Origin: Chitinophagales bacterium
GTDB taxonomy: Bacteria; Bacteroidota; Bacteroidia; Chitinophagales; UBA8649
DNA: 64,000 nt
Reading direction: 5' to 3'
NCBI GenBank assembly: GCA_020635995.1
Contig: JACJYS010000002.1
Span: 248,001-312,000, forward strand
The notes below the pieces were generated by a model. It saw only the letters and a list, made by a program, of their open reading frames with translations. It was not told the origin of the DNA and ran no database searches. The position numbers and the translations under genes are program-made. Below, in pieces: positions 8,851 to 18,085 of the stretch (position 1 is the first letter of the stretch; each line of letters opens with the position of its first letter).

Positions 8851-9918
8851 TTAGTTTACGTTTAAAATTTTAAATGTTGTTCTTCTGTTTTTTTGATGAT
8901 CTGCACCTGTGCAGTTTTCTCCACAATCAACAGCAGGCTCAGTTACTCCATATCCTTTAGCCATAAGTTGATTGGCTTGTACTCCATGGTCAGTTAAATA
9001 AGTAACTACTGAATTTGCTCTATCATTTGAAAGAACCATGTTTTTATCAAAATCACCTCTTGAATCGGCATGAGAGCCTATTTCTACAACTACATTAGGG
9101 TTTTTATCAAAAAAGCTAACTAATTGATCTAAAATATATTCAGATTCCGGTCTTAATTGAGCCGAGCCTACATTATAATATATATTAGGTACATCAAATT
9201 GAGAACCCGCAGAAACATCTATAGAATCCACTTCTATTTTTGTTAGTGTATTTGTTTCTTTAATTCCTGCTAAACTTTTAATGTAGTGTAGCACTTTCCA
9301 TCTATCTTCAGGGCTTAACTGAGAATAATATCCTCCCATCATGTTTTTTCCATAAGAAATAGAATAAAATAACTCTCCGTCACTCATGCCCACTATTCTG
9401 TTTTCAAATAATGGTGGAATAGAAGTAAAAGGGCCATCACTACCATCAGGTAAAGTAATTACTGTACCGTCAGCTTGTCCTTTTTTGCCATGGCAAACAG
9501 CACAATAGATATCATATTTTACTTTCCCTTCAGCTAACACTTTATCGGAACCCATTATAGGATTTTGAAGCATTACAGCTGCTAATTTTCTTTGCTCATT
9601 ATCCAATTCAGGATGTTCAATAGGATTTTTAAAATAATTTTTAAATAAGTATGCCATTAATTTAGCATCATTATTTACTACTTCTTCGCTATTTGGCAAA
9701 TATCTTCTTGGTATAGTGCCTGCTATAGGCTCAATGGCACTAATTGAATCATTTGCTGACTGATACTGATATTTTGTACTGGCATAAGCTTCATAAGCAT
9801 TAGAGTAGTTCATATCGGGCATAAATATTCTTCCCGGAAAATCGCCTTTGCTTTTGCAAGACGAAAAGAAAGATGCCGTAACTACTACCAGTACTAAAAA
9901 CATGAATTGTTTCTTCAT
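8851..9918 (-). CDS. actE: ActE monoheme cytochrome c lipoprotein fused to an OmpA-like domain
   Basis: 355 residues. A lipoprotein signal ends in the lipobox FFSSC (Cys20). The ActE cytochrome c domain has one heme c site (CAVCHGKKGQ, about residue 139) and a distal Met region (KNMMGGYYSQLSPED). ActE passes electrons from ActA towards cytochrome c or the oxidase. Residues about 238-355 are a separate OmpA C-terminal (peptidoglycan-binding) domain: YYNVGSAQLRPESEYILDQL, then VEIGSHADSRGDFDKN, LSNDRANSVVTYL, and DHQKNRRTTF. The conserved Asp and Arg expected to contact diaminopimelate are there. ActE proteins I know of are about 200 residues without this domain. The fusion could anchor the complex to the cell wall. 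Confidence 0.92.
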   Translation of the reverse strand: MKKQFMFLVLVVVTASFFSSCKSKGDFPGRIFMPDMNYSNAYEAYASTKYQYQSANDSISAIEPIAGTIPRRYLPNSEEVVNNDAKLMAYLFKNYFKNPIEHPELDNEQRKLAAVMLQNPIMGSDKVLAEGKVKYDIYCAVCHGKKGQADGTVITLPDGSDGPFTSIPPLFENRIVGMSDGELFYSISYGKNMMGGYYSQLSPEDRWKVLHYIKSLAGIKETNTLTKIEVDSIDVSAGSQFDVPNIYYNVGSAQLRPESEYILDQLVSFFDKNPNVVVEIGSHADSRGDFDKNMVLSNDRANSVVTYLTDHGVQANQLMAKGYGVTEPAVDCGENCTGADHQKNRRTTFKILNVN

Positions 9919-9961
9919 TGTTTTGATTTATTCTTTTATATAATTATAGCTATTGCTATGT

Positions 9962-10864
9962 TTATTTAATTAATTTTTTCGCTTGACCTATCCAGTCCTC
10001 TCTATCTACTCTACCCGGAAAACCAGTTAAGTCTTCTACTGCTTCTTTAGCTTCATGGTCTAAATTAGCAATTTGCTCAAATCTGTATATTCCCAATTCA
10101 TTTAATCTTCCCTCATATACAGGACCTATTCCTTTAATTATTTTCAAATCATCTTTTTGCCCTGCATCTACCACTCCTACTTTAGATAGCAATAAATTCT
10201 TTTTATGTGTTATTTCTTCTTCAGTAAGTTGTTTTTTCTCTACTACCACTTCTTCTACTTTTTTAGTAGCTTTAGGTTTAGGTGCACTACCCAAATAACT
10301 ATCTATAGATTTTGTTTCTACATCAAAATCAGCAGTATCATCATAAAATTCCTTTGCAGAAACTTCAACAGCTCCACTATTTTTTAATATTGAAACTATT
10401 TCACTAACATTTCCTTTGTGTTCGTCATAATCAAAAACCAAAGCAAATCTATCATCAGTTATTCTTTCATCATAAATTCTTGGTTTTGAAAAAGGATTTA
10501 AGCCATTTCTTATGCAATAAACACAAACCATTCCTACTGCTGCACAAAGTACGGTAAGCTCAAACGTAATAGGAATAAAAGAAGGTAGTGGCCAATATGG
10601 CTTACCACCTATGTTTAATGGATAGTTTGATACAGAAATCCACGTCATTACAGCCAAAGCTATAAAAGTACCTGTAATACCAAACATAAAACCCGTAACA
10701 TGTAGTCGGGTATCTCTATAACCCAATTCATGTTCTAAACCATGCACAGGAAACGGGGTAAGCGTATCGGTAATTTCAATATGTTTTTTTCTAAAATTAC
10801 GAACAGCATCAACCAATTTGTCTTCATGGTCAAAAAGTCCTACTATATATTTATCGTTAGCCAT
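9962..10864 (-). CDS. actD: ActD (DUF3341) membrane subunit with a C-terminal helix-hairpin-helix domain
   Basis: 300 residues, against about 170-180 for ordinary ActD. Residues 1-170 are the DUF3341 domain: a ferredoxin-like N-terminal part (YIVGLFDHEDKLVDAVRNF) and two helices (about 56-78 and 98-116). A charged Lys/Glu linker follows (about 185-225). Residues about 237-300 resemble the H3TH/helix-hairpin-helix module: DDLKIIKGIGPVYEGRLNEL, then GIYRFEQIANL. Such modules occur as tails on several membrane and ribosomal proteins and can bind DNA or proteins. ActD itself caps the membrane subunits of ACIII. What the tail does here is unknown. Confidence 0.9.
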   Translation of the reverse strand: MANDKYIVGLFDHEDKLVDAVRNFRKKHIEITDTLTPFPVHGLEHELGYRDTRLHVTGFMFGITGTFIALAVMTWISVSNYPLNIGGKPYWPLPSFIPITFELTVLCAAVGMVCVYCIRNGLNPFSKPRIYDERITDDRFALVFDYDEHKGNVSEIVSILKNSGAVEVSAKEFYDDTADFDVETKSIDSYLGSAPKPKATKKVEEVVVEKKQLTEEEITHKKNLLLSKVGVVDAGQKDDLKIIKGIGPVYEGRLNELGIYRFEQIANLDHEAKEAVEDLTGFPGRVDREDWIGQAKKLIK

Positions 10865-10885
10865 TTTTAATGGTTTATTTATTTT

Positions 10886-12349
10886 TTAATAATTTGTATC
10901 AAAAACTCCTTGTTCTGCATATTTAGCTCCATAAGAACCTTGAAATTCTTTCTCCATTTCCGGGTCTTTTGCCAATTCTCTTTTTCTTGCTAAAGCTGAA
11001 GAACTACTAAATACTGCTTTTACCTCAGCAATAGCTATTACAGGGAATGCTCTTGCAAACAATAAGAATAATGTCATAAATATGCCTAAAGTACCTACAT
11101 AAATGGCTACATCTACCCAAGATGGTAAGAAATATAACCAAGATGAAGGCAAGAAATCGTTATGCAATGATGTAACAATAATTACAAAACGCTCAAACCA
11201 CATACCTATATTTACAAATATTGACAGTATGAAAGTGATAAAAATGTTTCTTCTTATTTTCTTAAACCAATATAACTGAGGAGTAACTACGTTACAAGTC
11301 ATCATAATGGCATAAGCCCACCAGTATTCTCCTGTTGCTCTATTAAAGAAAGCATATTGCTCATATAAATAACCGGAATACCATGCTATTACTAACTCTG
11401 TAATATAAGCCACACCTACTATTGAACCCGTCAATACAATAATTTTATTCATTGACTCTATATGTCCTACGGTAATATAGTCTTCTAATTTTAATACTTT
11501 TCGGGTAATAATCATTAGGGTTTCTACCATAGCAAAACCGGAGAATATAGCTCCTGCCACAAAGTATGGAGGGAAAATAGTAGTATGCCATCCCGGTATT
11601 ACAGATGTAGCAAAGTCAAAAGATACTATGGTATGTACTGAAAGTACTAATGGAGTAGCTAAGCCTGCTAATATTAATGATAAAGACTCAAAACGTTGCC
11701 ATTGTTTAGCTGTTCCTGTCCATCCAAAACTTAAAGCGTTATATATTGCTTTACGCAATTTTCCTTTTGCTCTATCTCTAATAGTAGCAAAATCGGGCAT
11801 TAAACCAGAATACCAGAATAATAAAGAAACGGTTAAATACGTAGAGATAGCAAAAACGTCCCATAATAATGGTGAGTTAAAGTTTACCCACAATGGACCT
11901 CTGGTGTTTGGATAAGGGAAAATAAAGAATCCCATCCATAAACGCCCCATGTGTATTAAAGGGAATAAACCAGCACATATTACGGCAAAAATAGTCATAG
12001 CCTCTGCTGCACGGTTAATACCTGTTCTCCATTTTTGACGGAAAAGTAATAACACCGCAGAAATTAAGGTACCTGCGTGTCCTATACCTACCCACCAAAC
12101 GAAGTTGGTAATATCCCAAGCCCAGTTAACGGTTTTATTAAGTCCCCAAGTTCCTATTCCTTGCCAAATGGTCCAAGCGATAGCAAAAACACCAATCAAA
12201 GCAAAGGTAGCAGAAATAATAAAGCCTATCCACCACGATAAAGGTGGAGCTTTTTCTGTTGTACCTACAATATCATCCGTTATCTTAGTGTAGGTTATAT
12301 TTTCGCCTTGTATAAGAGGTTCCCTAATGGGTGATTCGTAATGGCTCAT
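10886..12349 (-). CDS. actC: ActC, NrfD/PsrC-like quinol-oxidising membrane subunit
   Basis: 487 residues with about ten membrane helices, of the NrfD/PsrC family. ActC holds the quinol site of ACIII and lies beneath the Fe-S subunit ActB, to which it passes electrons. Landmarks are PLSWWIGFIISATFALIGVF near the N-terminus, WVGIGHAGTLISAVLLLFRQ, the family block with HTIVSFDFATSVIPGWHTTI and FPPYFVAGAI, and NIGMWFERFVIIVTSLHNDF near the end. The gene follows actB by 31 bases. Length and content are normal for Bacteroidota ActC. Confidence 0.96.
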   Translation of the reverse strand: MSHYESPIREPLIQGENITYTKITDDIVGTTEKAPPLSWWIGFIISATFALIGVFAIAWTIWQGIGTWGLNKTVNWAWDITNFVWWVGIGHAGTLISAVLLLFRQKWRTGINRAAEAMTIFAVICAGLFPLIHMGRLWMGFFIFPYPNTRGPLWVNFNSPLLWDVFAISTYLTVSLLFWYSGLMPDFATIRDRAKGKLRKAIYNALSFGWTGTAKQWQRFESLSLILAGLATPLVLSVHTIVSFDFATSVIPGWHTTIFPPYFVAGAIFSGFAMVETLMIITRKVLKLEDYITVGHIESMNKIIVLTGSIVGVAYITELVIAWYSGYLYEQYAFFNRATGEYWWAYAIMMTCNVVTPQLYWFKKIRRNIFITFILSIFVNIGMWFERFVIIVTSLHNDFLPSSWLYFLPSWVDVAIYVGTLGIFMTLFLLFARAFPVIAIAEVKAVFSSSSALARKRELAKDPEMEKEFQGSYGAKYAEQGVFDTNY

Positions 12350-12380
12350 ATATTTCTTTGTTTCTTAAATTAATTTTTAA

Positions 12381-15300
12381 TTATACTAAATCTTCAGTTT
12401 TTTGATTTCTAACCTTAGTTAAATATCTAACTGAAGGTAAGGTATGTATTTCTTCTATCACACCAAATGCTCTTGGGTCTGCCCACACTCCCGATACTAT
12501 TGATTTTTGATTGTTAGTATCTCCAAATGTTATGGCGTCTGTTCCACAAGCCGCTTGGCATGCTGTTACAATATCATTATCTCTCAATGGTCTATTAGCT
12601 TTTTTAGCTTCTAATTTACCTAATTGTATTCTTTGTACACAGAAACTACATTTTTCTATAACTCCTCTACTTCTTACTGTTACATCCGGATTTAATACCA
12701 TTTTAGCTAATGGAGAATGTAATCCTAATCCTGTTCCATTGTAGCTTACTGCTCCATCATTTCCATCAAAATCGTTGTTCCAAATTCCACCTTCATTGCT
12801 GGTAAAACTATCTGCACCTTGGTAATCGTACCAGTTAAATCTTCTTACTTTGTAAGGACAGTTGTTTGCACAATAACGAGTACCTATACATCTATTGTAC
12901 GTCATTTGATTTAAACCTTCTGTACTGTGGTTTGTAGCCGCCACCGGACAAACGTTTTCGCATGGTGCGTTATCGCAGTGCTGACACAGCATTGGTTGGA
13001 AAATAACCTGTGGATTTTCTTCATCTCCGGTATGGTATTTATCTATACGAAGCCAGTTCATGTCGTGAGCTCTTCTCACTTCATTACGCCCTACTATTGG
13101 AACGTTATTTTCTACATTACAAGCTACTACACAAGCTCCACAGCCTATACATAGGTTAAGGTCTATACCCATTCCCCAGTGGTGTCCGTTTCTTTGCTCT
13201 TCGTAGTGTGCTCCTCCGTAGTCTTTACTACCTTCTATTTCATTAGATTCTACTCCTCCTCCGTATAATGAGTTAGAATATTTCTCCATCCACTCTTTTC
13301 TGCCCATCCACTCGCTACCAAAATTAATATCGTTTCCAGCAGCCGGATTTTCTTGCCATTCTGTTAAGGTAGTTTCTTTAACTACTTTTCTTGTTTTTAC
13401 ACCACCTAATCCTTTGTGTGTAATTCCAAATTCTTGCTGAACTATAGCCATTTTATGACCGCCTACGGCTGTAATATCTCCTACTGAGAATACTTCTGCA
13501 TTAGCGTCTTTTGTTCTATCTAATAAAGCAAAAGCATTTTCACCTCTTTCGTATTCCGGATGTGTAGTTTTTGTTCTACCATATCCATAAGCAAAACCTA
13601 AAGCTCCATAAGGCACACCTGCCATTGCCACTACCGGCAATGTTAATTCTTTTCCGCCTACAGTTACTTTAGCTACTTTATATTCTCTATTTTTAGTATT
13701 GTGCCATAAGCCTTTTTCCTCAACCCATTTAGGATTAGCCATTAAATAGTTATCCCAAGTCATTCTTGTAATTGGGTCTGCTAATTCTTGCATCCATGGG
13801 TTATCTGAAACCGTACCATCTCCTATTTGCGATTTTTCGTAAAGTTTTAACTCTACATCTGATGATTTAGCATTTTTTACTACCGCAGAAGCTGCACTAC
13901 TTAAGTTTGATGCCGTATATACGGCACTTCCGTTTGAGGTAAATGTTACTTCTCCATCATGTACGGCATTATCCCACAATGCATCAAAGCTTGAGTACAT
14001 TCTTTGAGCCGGCAATACGTCTGTTTTCCAATTAGCTTGAATAAAATCATAGTAAGAAGTATTATCTCCCGACCATTTTAATAATGATTCTTGAGCTTGT
14101 CTTGTTTTAAATAGTGGATGTATTGTTGGCTGAATAGTTGCATAAACACCATCTTTTGGCATTACATCGTCCCAGCTTTCTAAGAAATGATTATCTGGAC
14201 ATACCACATTTGCTACCGCTGTAGTTTCTGTTTGGCGTGTAGAAAAATCTACAAGAGTAGCTTTACTAATATTTGCAGTAAATGCCTCTCCCAAATTATA
14301 TGCAGGATTTGCATCTAACACTAATACTACGCCTACTTTGCCACCTTTTAAATCTGCTAAAAAAGAATTTAGCTTAGTATCATCTCCTTGTTTGTAGTAA
14401 GAAGCTCTATCCCAAGTAATTGTCTTGCCATAGTTGCCCAACATTTCATTGATAGCATTGGTTAACAACTGTACTTCTTTTGAGTTACTTCCAGAAACTA
14501 CTATAGATTTTCCTCTTGCTGCAACTAAATCTTTAGCTACTTCTTTAAGTTTTGCATTTTCAAATTTACTGGAATCACTTAAAGTTGTATTTCCTGTAGC
14601 TGAAGCAACAAGGTTATATAATTTTAATAATGCCAAAGCTTCTTGAGATGGCATTACCGGTATTCTTAAATCTGCGTTTGAGCCTGTAAGAGTAGGAATA
14701 CTTTCTACTTGAACGTGTCTGCTCATTTTTTTGTTAGTAGCACTTAATTTTCTACCTTTTGCATAATCGGCAGAAAATTCAGTTGGAGAAATCCAAGTGC
14801 CTAAAAAATCGGCACCTACGCTTACTATTAAATCGGCATTATCAAAATGATATTCAGGTATTGCTCTTTTACCAAAATTTTCATTATTGGCATCTAATAA
14901 ACCACTTTCCGAAATAGCATCATACTGTACCCACTCTGCATTAGGGTATGTTGATTGAAATTTAGCTATTACTTTTTTAGTAGAAGGGCTTAAAATTGTA
15001 CTTGATAATAGTACTATTTCTTGTCCTTTAGATACTGCTTCGCTTAGTTTTTTAGCTACATGGCTATCGGCAGTTTTCCAATCTGTAGATTTGCCGTCTA
15101 TTAAAGGTTGCTTTATTCTTGCTTTTTCATCATAAAGATTTAACAAAGAAGCATAAGACTTAGCATCTACTCCACCATTAGAAATTTTAGATGATTTATT
15201 TCCTTCTAATAAAATTGGTCTTCCTTCTCTTGTTTTTACAAGTACGCTATTATAGTTTCCTCCTTTTGTATAGGTAGAAGCATAATAATTAGGAACACCC

Positions 15301-15554
15301 GGAGTAATTTCTTCTGGCTTTATAACATAAGGTATAGATTTTCTAACGGGCATTTCGCAAGCCGCTGCAACAGCTGCCGCAGAAACACTAAATCCCAACA
15401 TCTTTAAAAAGTCTCTTCTTCCTGACTTTTTGGTTGAAATTGTTTCAGCTATACTATTTAAAACGGGTAAATCGGAAACACTATCTTCTGATTTTGTTTC
15501 TAAATTATCTCGTTTTTCGTCCAATGATGACCAATATTCTTTATTATTTGACAT
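12381..15554 (-). CDS. actB: ActB, Tat-exported molybdopterin-fold/iron-sulfur subunit of ACIII
   Basis: 1057 residues. A twin-arginine signal (GRRDFLKMLGFSVSAAAVAA, residues 45-64) leads to Cys66, which may be lipidated (AAACEMPV). The bulk is a molybdopterin oxidoreductase-like fold that in ACIII carries no molybdenum. The C-terminal part (about 790-1010) is a four-cluster ferredoxin domain with LCIGCGACVVACN, CQHCDNAPCENVCP, CIGTRYCANNCPYKVRRFNW, CSFCVQRIQLGK and CQAACGTDAITFG. It moves electrons from ActC quinol oxidation to the ActA hemes. The gene is second in the operon. Confidence 0.96.
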   Translation of the reverse strand: MSNNKEYWSSLDEKRDNLETKSEDSVSDLPVLNSIAETISTKKSGRRDFLKMLGFSVSAAAVAAACEMPVRKSIPYVIKPEEITPGVPNYYASTYTKGGNYNSVLVKTREGRPILLEGNKSSKISNGGVDAKSYASLLNLYDEKARIKQPLIDGKSTDWKTADSHVAKKLSEAVSKGQEIVLLSSTILSPSTKKVIAKFQSTYPNAEWVQYDAISESGLLDANNENFGKRAIPEYHFDNADLIVSVGADFLGTWISPTEFSADYAKGRKLSATNKKMSRHVQVESIPTLTGSNADLRIPVMPSQEALALLKLYNLVASATGNTTLSDSSKFENAKLKEVAKDLVAARGKSIVVSGSNSKEVQLLTNAINEMLGNYGKTITWDRASYYKQGDDTKLNSFLADLKGGKVGVVLVLDANPAYNLGEAFTANISKATLVDFSTRQTETTAVANVVCPDNHFLESWDDVMPKDGVYATIQPTIHPLFKTRQAQESLLKWSGDNTSYYDFIQANWKTDVLPAQRMYSSFDALWDNAVHDGEVTFTSNGSAVYTASNLSSAASAVVKNAKSSDVELKLYEKSQIGDGTVSDNPWMQELADPITRMTWDNYLMANPKWVEEKGLWHNTKNREYKVAKVTVGGKELTLPVVAMAGVPYGALGFAYGYGRTKTTHPEYERGENAFALLDRTKDANAEVFSVGDITAVGGHKMAIVQQEFGITHKGLGGVKTRKVVKETTLTEWQENPAAGNDINFGSEWMGRKEWMEKYSNSLYGGGVESNEIEGSKDYGGAHYEEQRNGHHWGMGIDLNLCIGCGACVVACNVENNVPIVGRNEVRRAHDMNWLRIDKYHTGDEENPQVIFQPMLCQHCDNAPCENVCPVAATNHSTEGLNQMTYNRCIGTRYCANNCPYKVRRFNWYDYQGADSFTSNEGGIWNNDFDGNDGAVSYNGTGLGLHSPLAKMVLNPDVTVRSRGVIEKCSFCVQRIQLGKLEAKKANRPLRDNDIVTACQAACGTDAITFGDTNNQKSIVSGVWADPRAFGVIEEIHTLPSVRYLTKVRNQKTEDLV

Positions 15555-15581
15555 TTATATCGGAATTAAATTTTATAATTA

Positions 15582-16988
15582 TTAATAGTGACACTTTTGA
15601 CACTCTGTACCACCTATATCTTCCACAGTAACCTTATCCATTTTTCCGGATTTAAGGTCTTCATGAAATTTTTCATAAACTTGGTAATAGTTATTACCCA
15701 TATCTACTTCTGTTTCTCTGTGGCAATTGATACACCACCCCATTGATAAAGGTGCGTGCTGTGCTACCACTTCCATTTCTTGAATATTCCCGTGGCATGT
15801 TTGGCACTCTACTTTGCCCGCTACTACGTGCTGAGCATGGTTAAAATAAACGTGGTCTGGTAAGTTATGAACTCTAACCCACTCTACCGGTTTATCAAAC
15901 ATATCCATTGCAGCATTTAAGCTGGCATCTAATTCATCTTGATTAACTTCTGCACCGTCATAATCTTGTTTTAGGTATGCCAATAAATCTTCTTTTGCTT
16001 TTTTAGCATCTTTATTGTCTCCATAAAAAACGCCATCATTAGGATTAAAACCTATAGCTGCATATATTTTAGCTATCTCTTTTCTTCCGTAAGTAGGGCC
16101 TTGTTTTATATTTTTGTGGCAGTTCATACATACATTTACAGACGGTATATTTGAATGTTTGCCTTCTGCTGCTCCTGTATGACAATATTGGCAATCTATT
16201 TGAAATTTGCCGGCATGCAAAGCATGTGAATATTTAATAGGCTGTGTAGGCTGGTAGTTTTGCTGGCGACCAAAAGAAATAGCTCCCGATGCCGTAACAT
16301 ACGATAACCACACTACTCCTGCTAAAACTAATACTGTAGCCAATTTTTTACTTCTCCAAAATGGCACTTCTGCTTCAAGTACTTTACCTTCTTTTTGAGC
16401 TTTAAGTCTTTTTAAAGTTTCAAATAAACGCCATAAAATAAGGGCTATTAATGCTAATCCTAAAACTAATAAGAAAATAAAGTTTTTAAGTGGAAAAACA
16501 TAACCCGTACCTTGTGCTCCGTCTGCACCCACAACAGCAGTAGCCGTGGCTGGAGCGTTTTTATCAAAATTATCGGCATAATAAAAGATATTGTCTATAT
16601 CTTCTGTAGATAATTGAGGGAATAAGCTCATTACAGATTTTCCGTACTCATTATAGATGCTGTTAGCATAAGGATGCCCGGCTTCTAATACAGCAGAATT
16701 GTTTTTTACCCATTCGTGAACCCATTCTTCACCGCTTTTACCATTATAATCTCCATTTTCTATCCATCTACCTAAAGCACCTTGCAAGGCAGGTCCCGTC
16801 ATTTTTTTATCGGGCAAGTGACAACTTTGGCATTGAGATTTAAACAGTTTTTTTCCTGCATCCCACTTTGCTTGGTCTATATCTTGCCCTAAAACGTTCC
16901 CGTTAAAGGTTAAAATAATTGAAAATATAAATAGTGTTAAAACACTTAAAATTGAATGTTTATGGGCTTTTAGCCTAATAAATGTCAT
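15582..16988 (-). CDS. actA: ActA multiheme cytochrome c (six heme sites)
   Basis: 468 residues. An N-terminal hydrophobic segment (about 14-35) acts as signal or anchor. A monoheme cytochrome c domain follows (CQSCHLPDKKMTG, about residue 53), then two hydrophobic helices (about 167-185 and 213-232), then a pentaheme domain with CQYCH, CMNCH, CQTCH, CINCH and a C-terminal CQKCHY. Single histidines for bis-His ligation are visible (KYSHALHAGKF, YFNHAQHVVAG). ActA collects electrons from ActB and passes them to ActE or the oxidase. It is the first gene of the operon. The fused N-terminal monoheme domain makes it larger than the pentaheme-only form. Confidence 0.94.
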   Translation of the reverse strand: MTFIRLKAHKHSILSVLTLFIFSIILTFNGNVLGQDIDQAKWDAGKKLFKSQCQSCHLPDKKMTGPALQGALGRWIENGDYNGKSGEEWVHEWVKNNSAVLEAGHPYANSIYNEYGKSVMSLFPQLSTEDIDNIFYYADNFDKNAPATATAVVGADGAQGTGYVFPLKNFIFLLVLGLALIALILWRLFETLKRLKAQKEGKVLEAEVPFWRSKKLATVLVLAGVVWLSYVTASGAISFGRQQNYQPTQPIKYSHALHAGKFQIDCQYCHTGAAEGKHSNIPSVNVCMNCHKNIKQGPTYGRKEIAKIYAAIGFNPNDGVFYGDNKDAKKAKEDLLAYLKQDYDGAEVNQDELDASLNAAMDMFDKPVEWVRVHNLPDHVYFNHAQHVVAGKVECQTCHGNIQEMEVVAQHAPLSMGWCINCHRETEVDMGNNYYQVYEKFHEDLKSGKMDKVTVEDIGGTECQKCHY

Positions 16989-17011
16989 AGAATTGTCATT
17001 TAAAATCTCGG

Positions 17012-17019
17012 CAAAGTTA
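17012..17019 (-). promoter_or_regulatory. Probable promoter (-7 element) of the act-cox operon
   Basis: On the minus strand TAACTTTG matches the Bacteroidota -7 consensus TAnnTTTG and lies 23 bases before the actA start. A TTG at 17043-17041 is 21 bases further upstream, close to the expected -33 position. Gaps between the following genes are all under 45 bases, so this may drive the whole operon. Confidence 0.6.
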
Positions 17020-17146
17020 CTATATGTTTAATAATTATTCCAAGAATGCGTGTCATAAATTGCAAGAAAATTGTTATTTAGAATGAGTATAAATTAACAA
17101 GATTTTAACAATGAAATTTTATGAGGCAATTATGCGTTTATTCAAT

Positions 17147-17704
17147 ATGAACAAAGCGTTTTTTTATACATTTATCACTTTTTCTTTATTTGTTTCGTCA
17201 AAAAGTTTACTTTGCCAAAACACATACACCCAAAATGATGTAATAAATATATACAATATTGATATAGAACTGCTTGAAAAATGTATGCTTGAAGAAACCA
17301 ACAGAATAAGACACGCCAATGGCTTAAATTATCTGCATGAAGACTCTTTACTTCAAAAAGCTGCTTTATTGCATTCAAGTCAAATGAATAAATACGCATT
17401 TTTTAATCATGTAAATCCCAAAATAAAGGAAATAGCCACTGTAGATAAACGGCTACAATATTACAACTATCCTTATAAATCTTATGCTGAGAATATTTTA
17501 TACACTTATATAGATAAAAATAATCCACCTACCTACAAACAGCTTGCTATCTATGCTATAAAACTGCTTTATAAAAGTAAGGAACATAGAAAAAATATAG
17601 TCAATCGTATTTACACTGATATTGGCGTAGGCATAGTTTTAGCTAAAAAATATGATGCTAATTATGTCTATTTTTATCTTACTCAAGATTTTGGGGCAAA
17701 ATAG
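17147..17704 (+). CDS. Secreted CAP-domain (SCP/PR1-like) protein
   Basis: 185 residues from the ATG at 17147; upstream in-frame ATGs at 17111 and 17132 exist, but only this one places a clean signal peptide (MNKAFFYTFITFSLFVSSKS) at the N-terminus. The domain is of the bacterial CAP/YkwD type: MLEETNRIRHANGLNYLHED, HSSQMNKYAFFNHVNP, SYAENILY, SKEHRKNIVNR and a final FYLTQDFG. The conserved His (FFNH), Glu (AENI) and second His (EHRKNI) are present. Bacterial CAP proteins are secreted and mostly uncharacterised. It stands alone, divergent from the respiratory operon. No sorting domain is present. Confidence 0.85.
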   Translation: MNKAFFYTFITFSLFVSSKSLLCQNTYTQNDVINIYNIDIELLEKCMLEETNRIRHANGLNYLHEDSLLQKAALLHSSQMNKYAFFNHVNPKIKEIATVDKRLQYYNYPYKSYAENILYTYIDKNNPPTYKQLAIYAIKLLYKSKEHRKNIVNRIYTDIGVGIVLAKKYDANYVYFYLTQDFGAK

Positions 17705-18085
17705 CCAAAGTTTTTCCAATGGAGTCAAAGCTTATACCCTGACAGGGTAAGTTTCTATTATTATAAAGATTGCTTCGCTCGTGCCTCGCTCGCAAAGACG
17801 TAATCGTGGAGGTTCGTGCTACGAGTTGCAAAGACGTGCTCATGTCCGTTCGTCTTTGCGAACGGAGTGAAGCAATCTATTTGGTGAAAGGACGTGCTTC
17901 ACCCTGTCAGGTTATTTTTTGGTTTTTGTAGAGATTGCCACAAAAATTACTCCTGCGTCATAATTTTCTCGCAAAGACGTGCTTATATTGGCTTGAGTAA
18001 GGTAGATTTCTCCCTACGGTCGAAATGACAAGTAATAAAGAAGCCCACCCTGTATGGTTTTTTGTCCTTTACAGGGTAAAGTGAT
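17705..18085. repeat. Repeat-rich intergenic stretch (mixed short palindromes)
   Basis: No gene is seen. The stretch is a mosaic of short interspersed repeats: the palindrome TACCCTGACAGGGTA at 17735-17749 with partial echoes near 17889 and 18045; a 112-bp palindromic element (17767-17878); and a segment GGTAGATTTCTCCCT at about 18000 that recurs near 22618. Such mosaics are noncoding and multi-copy by nature. Confidence 0.7.
17767..17878. repeat. Palindromic dispersed repeat, copy 1
   Basis: The ends are inverted repeats: AGATTGCTTC (17767-17776) pairs with GAAGCAATCT (17869-17878), and the inner CGCAAAGACG (17791-17800) pairs with CGTCTTTGCG (17851-17860). The element could fold into one long hairpin. 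Related copies are at 22012-22163 and from 22501. Confidence 0.8.
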
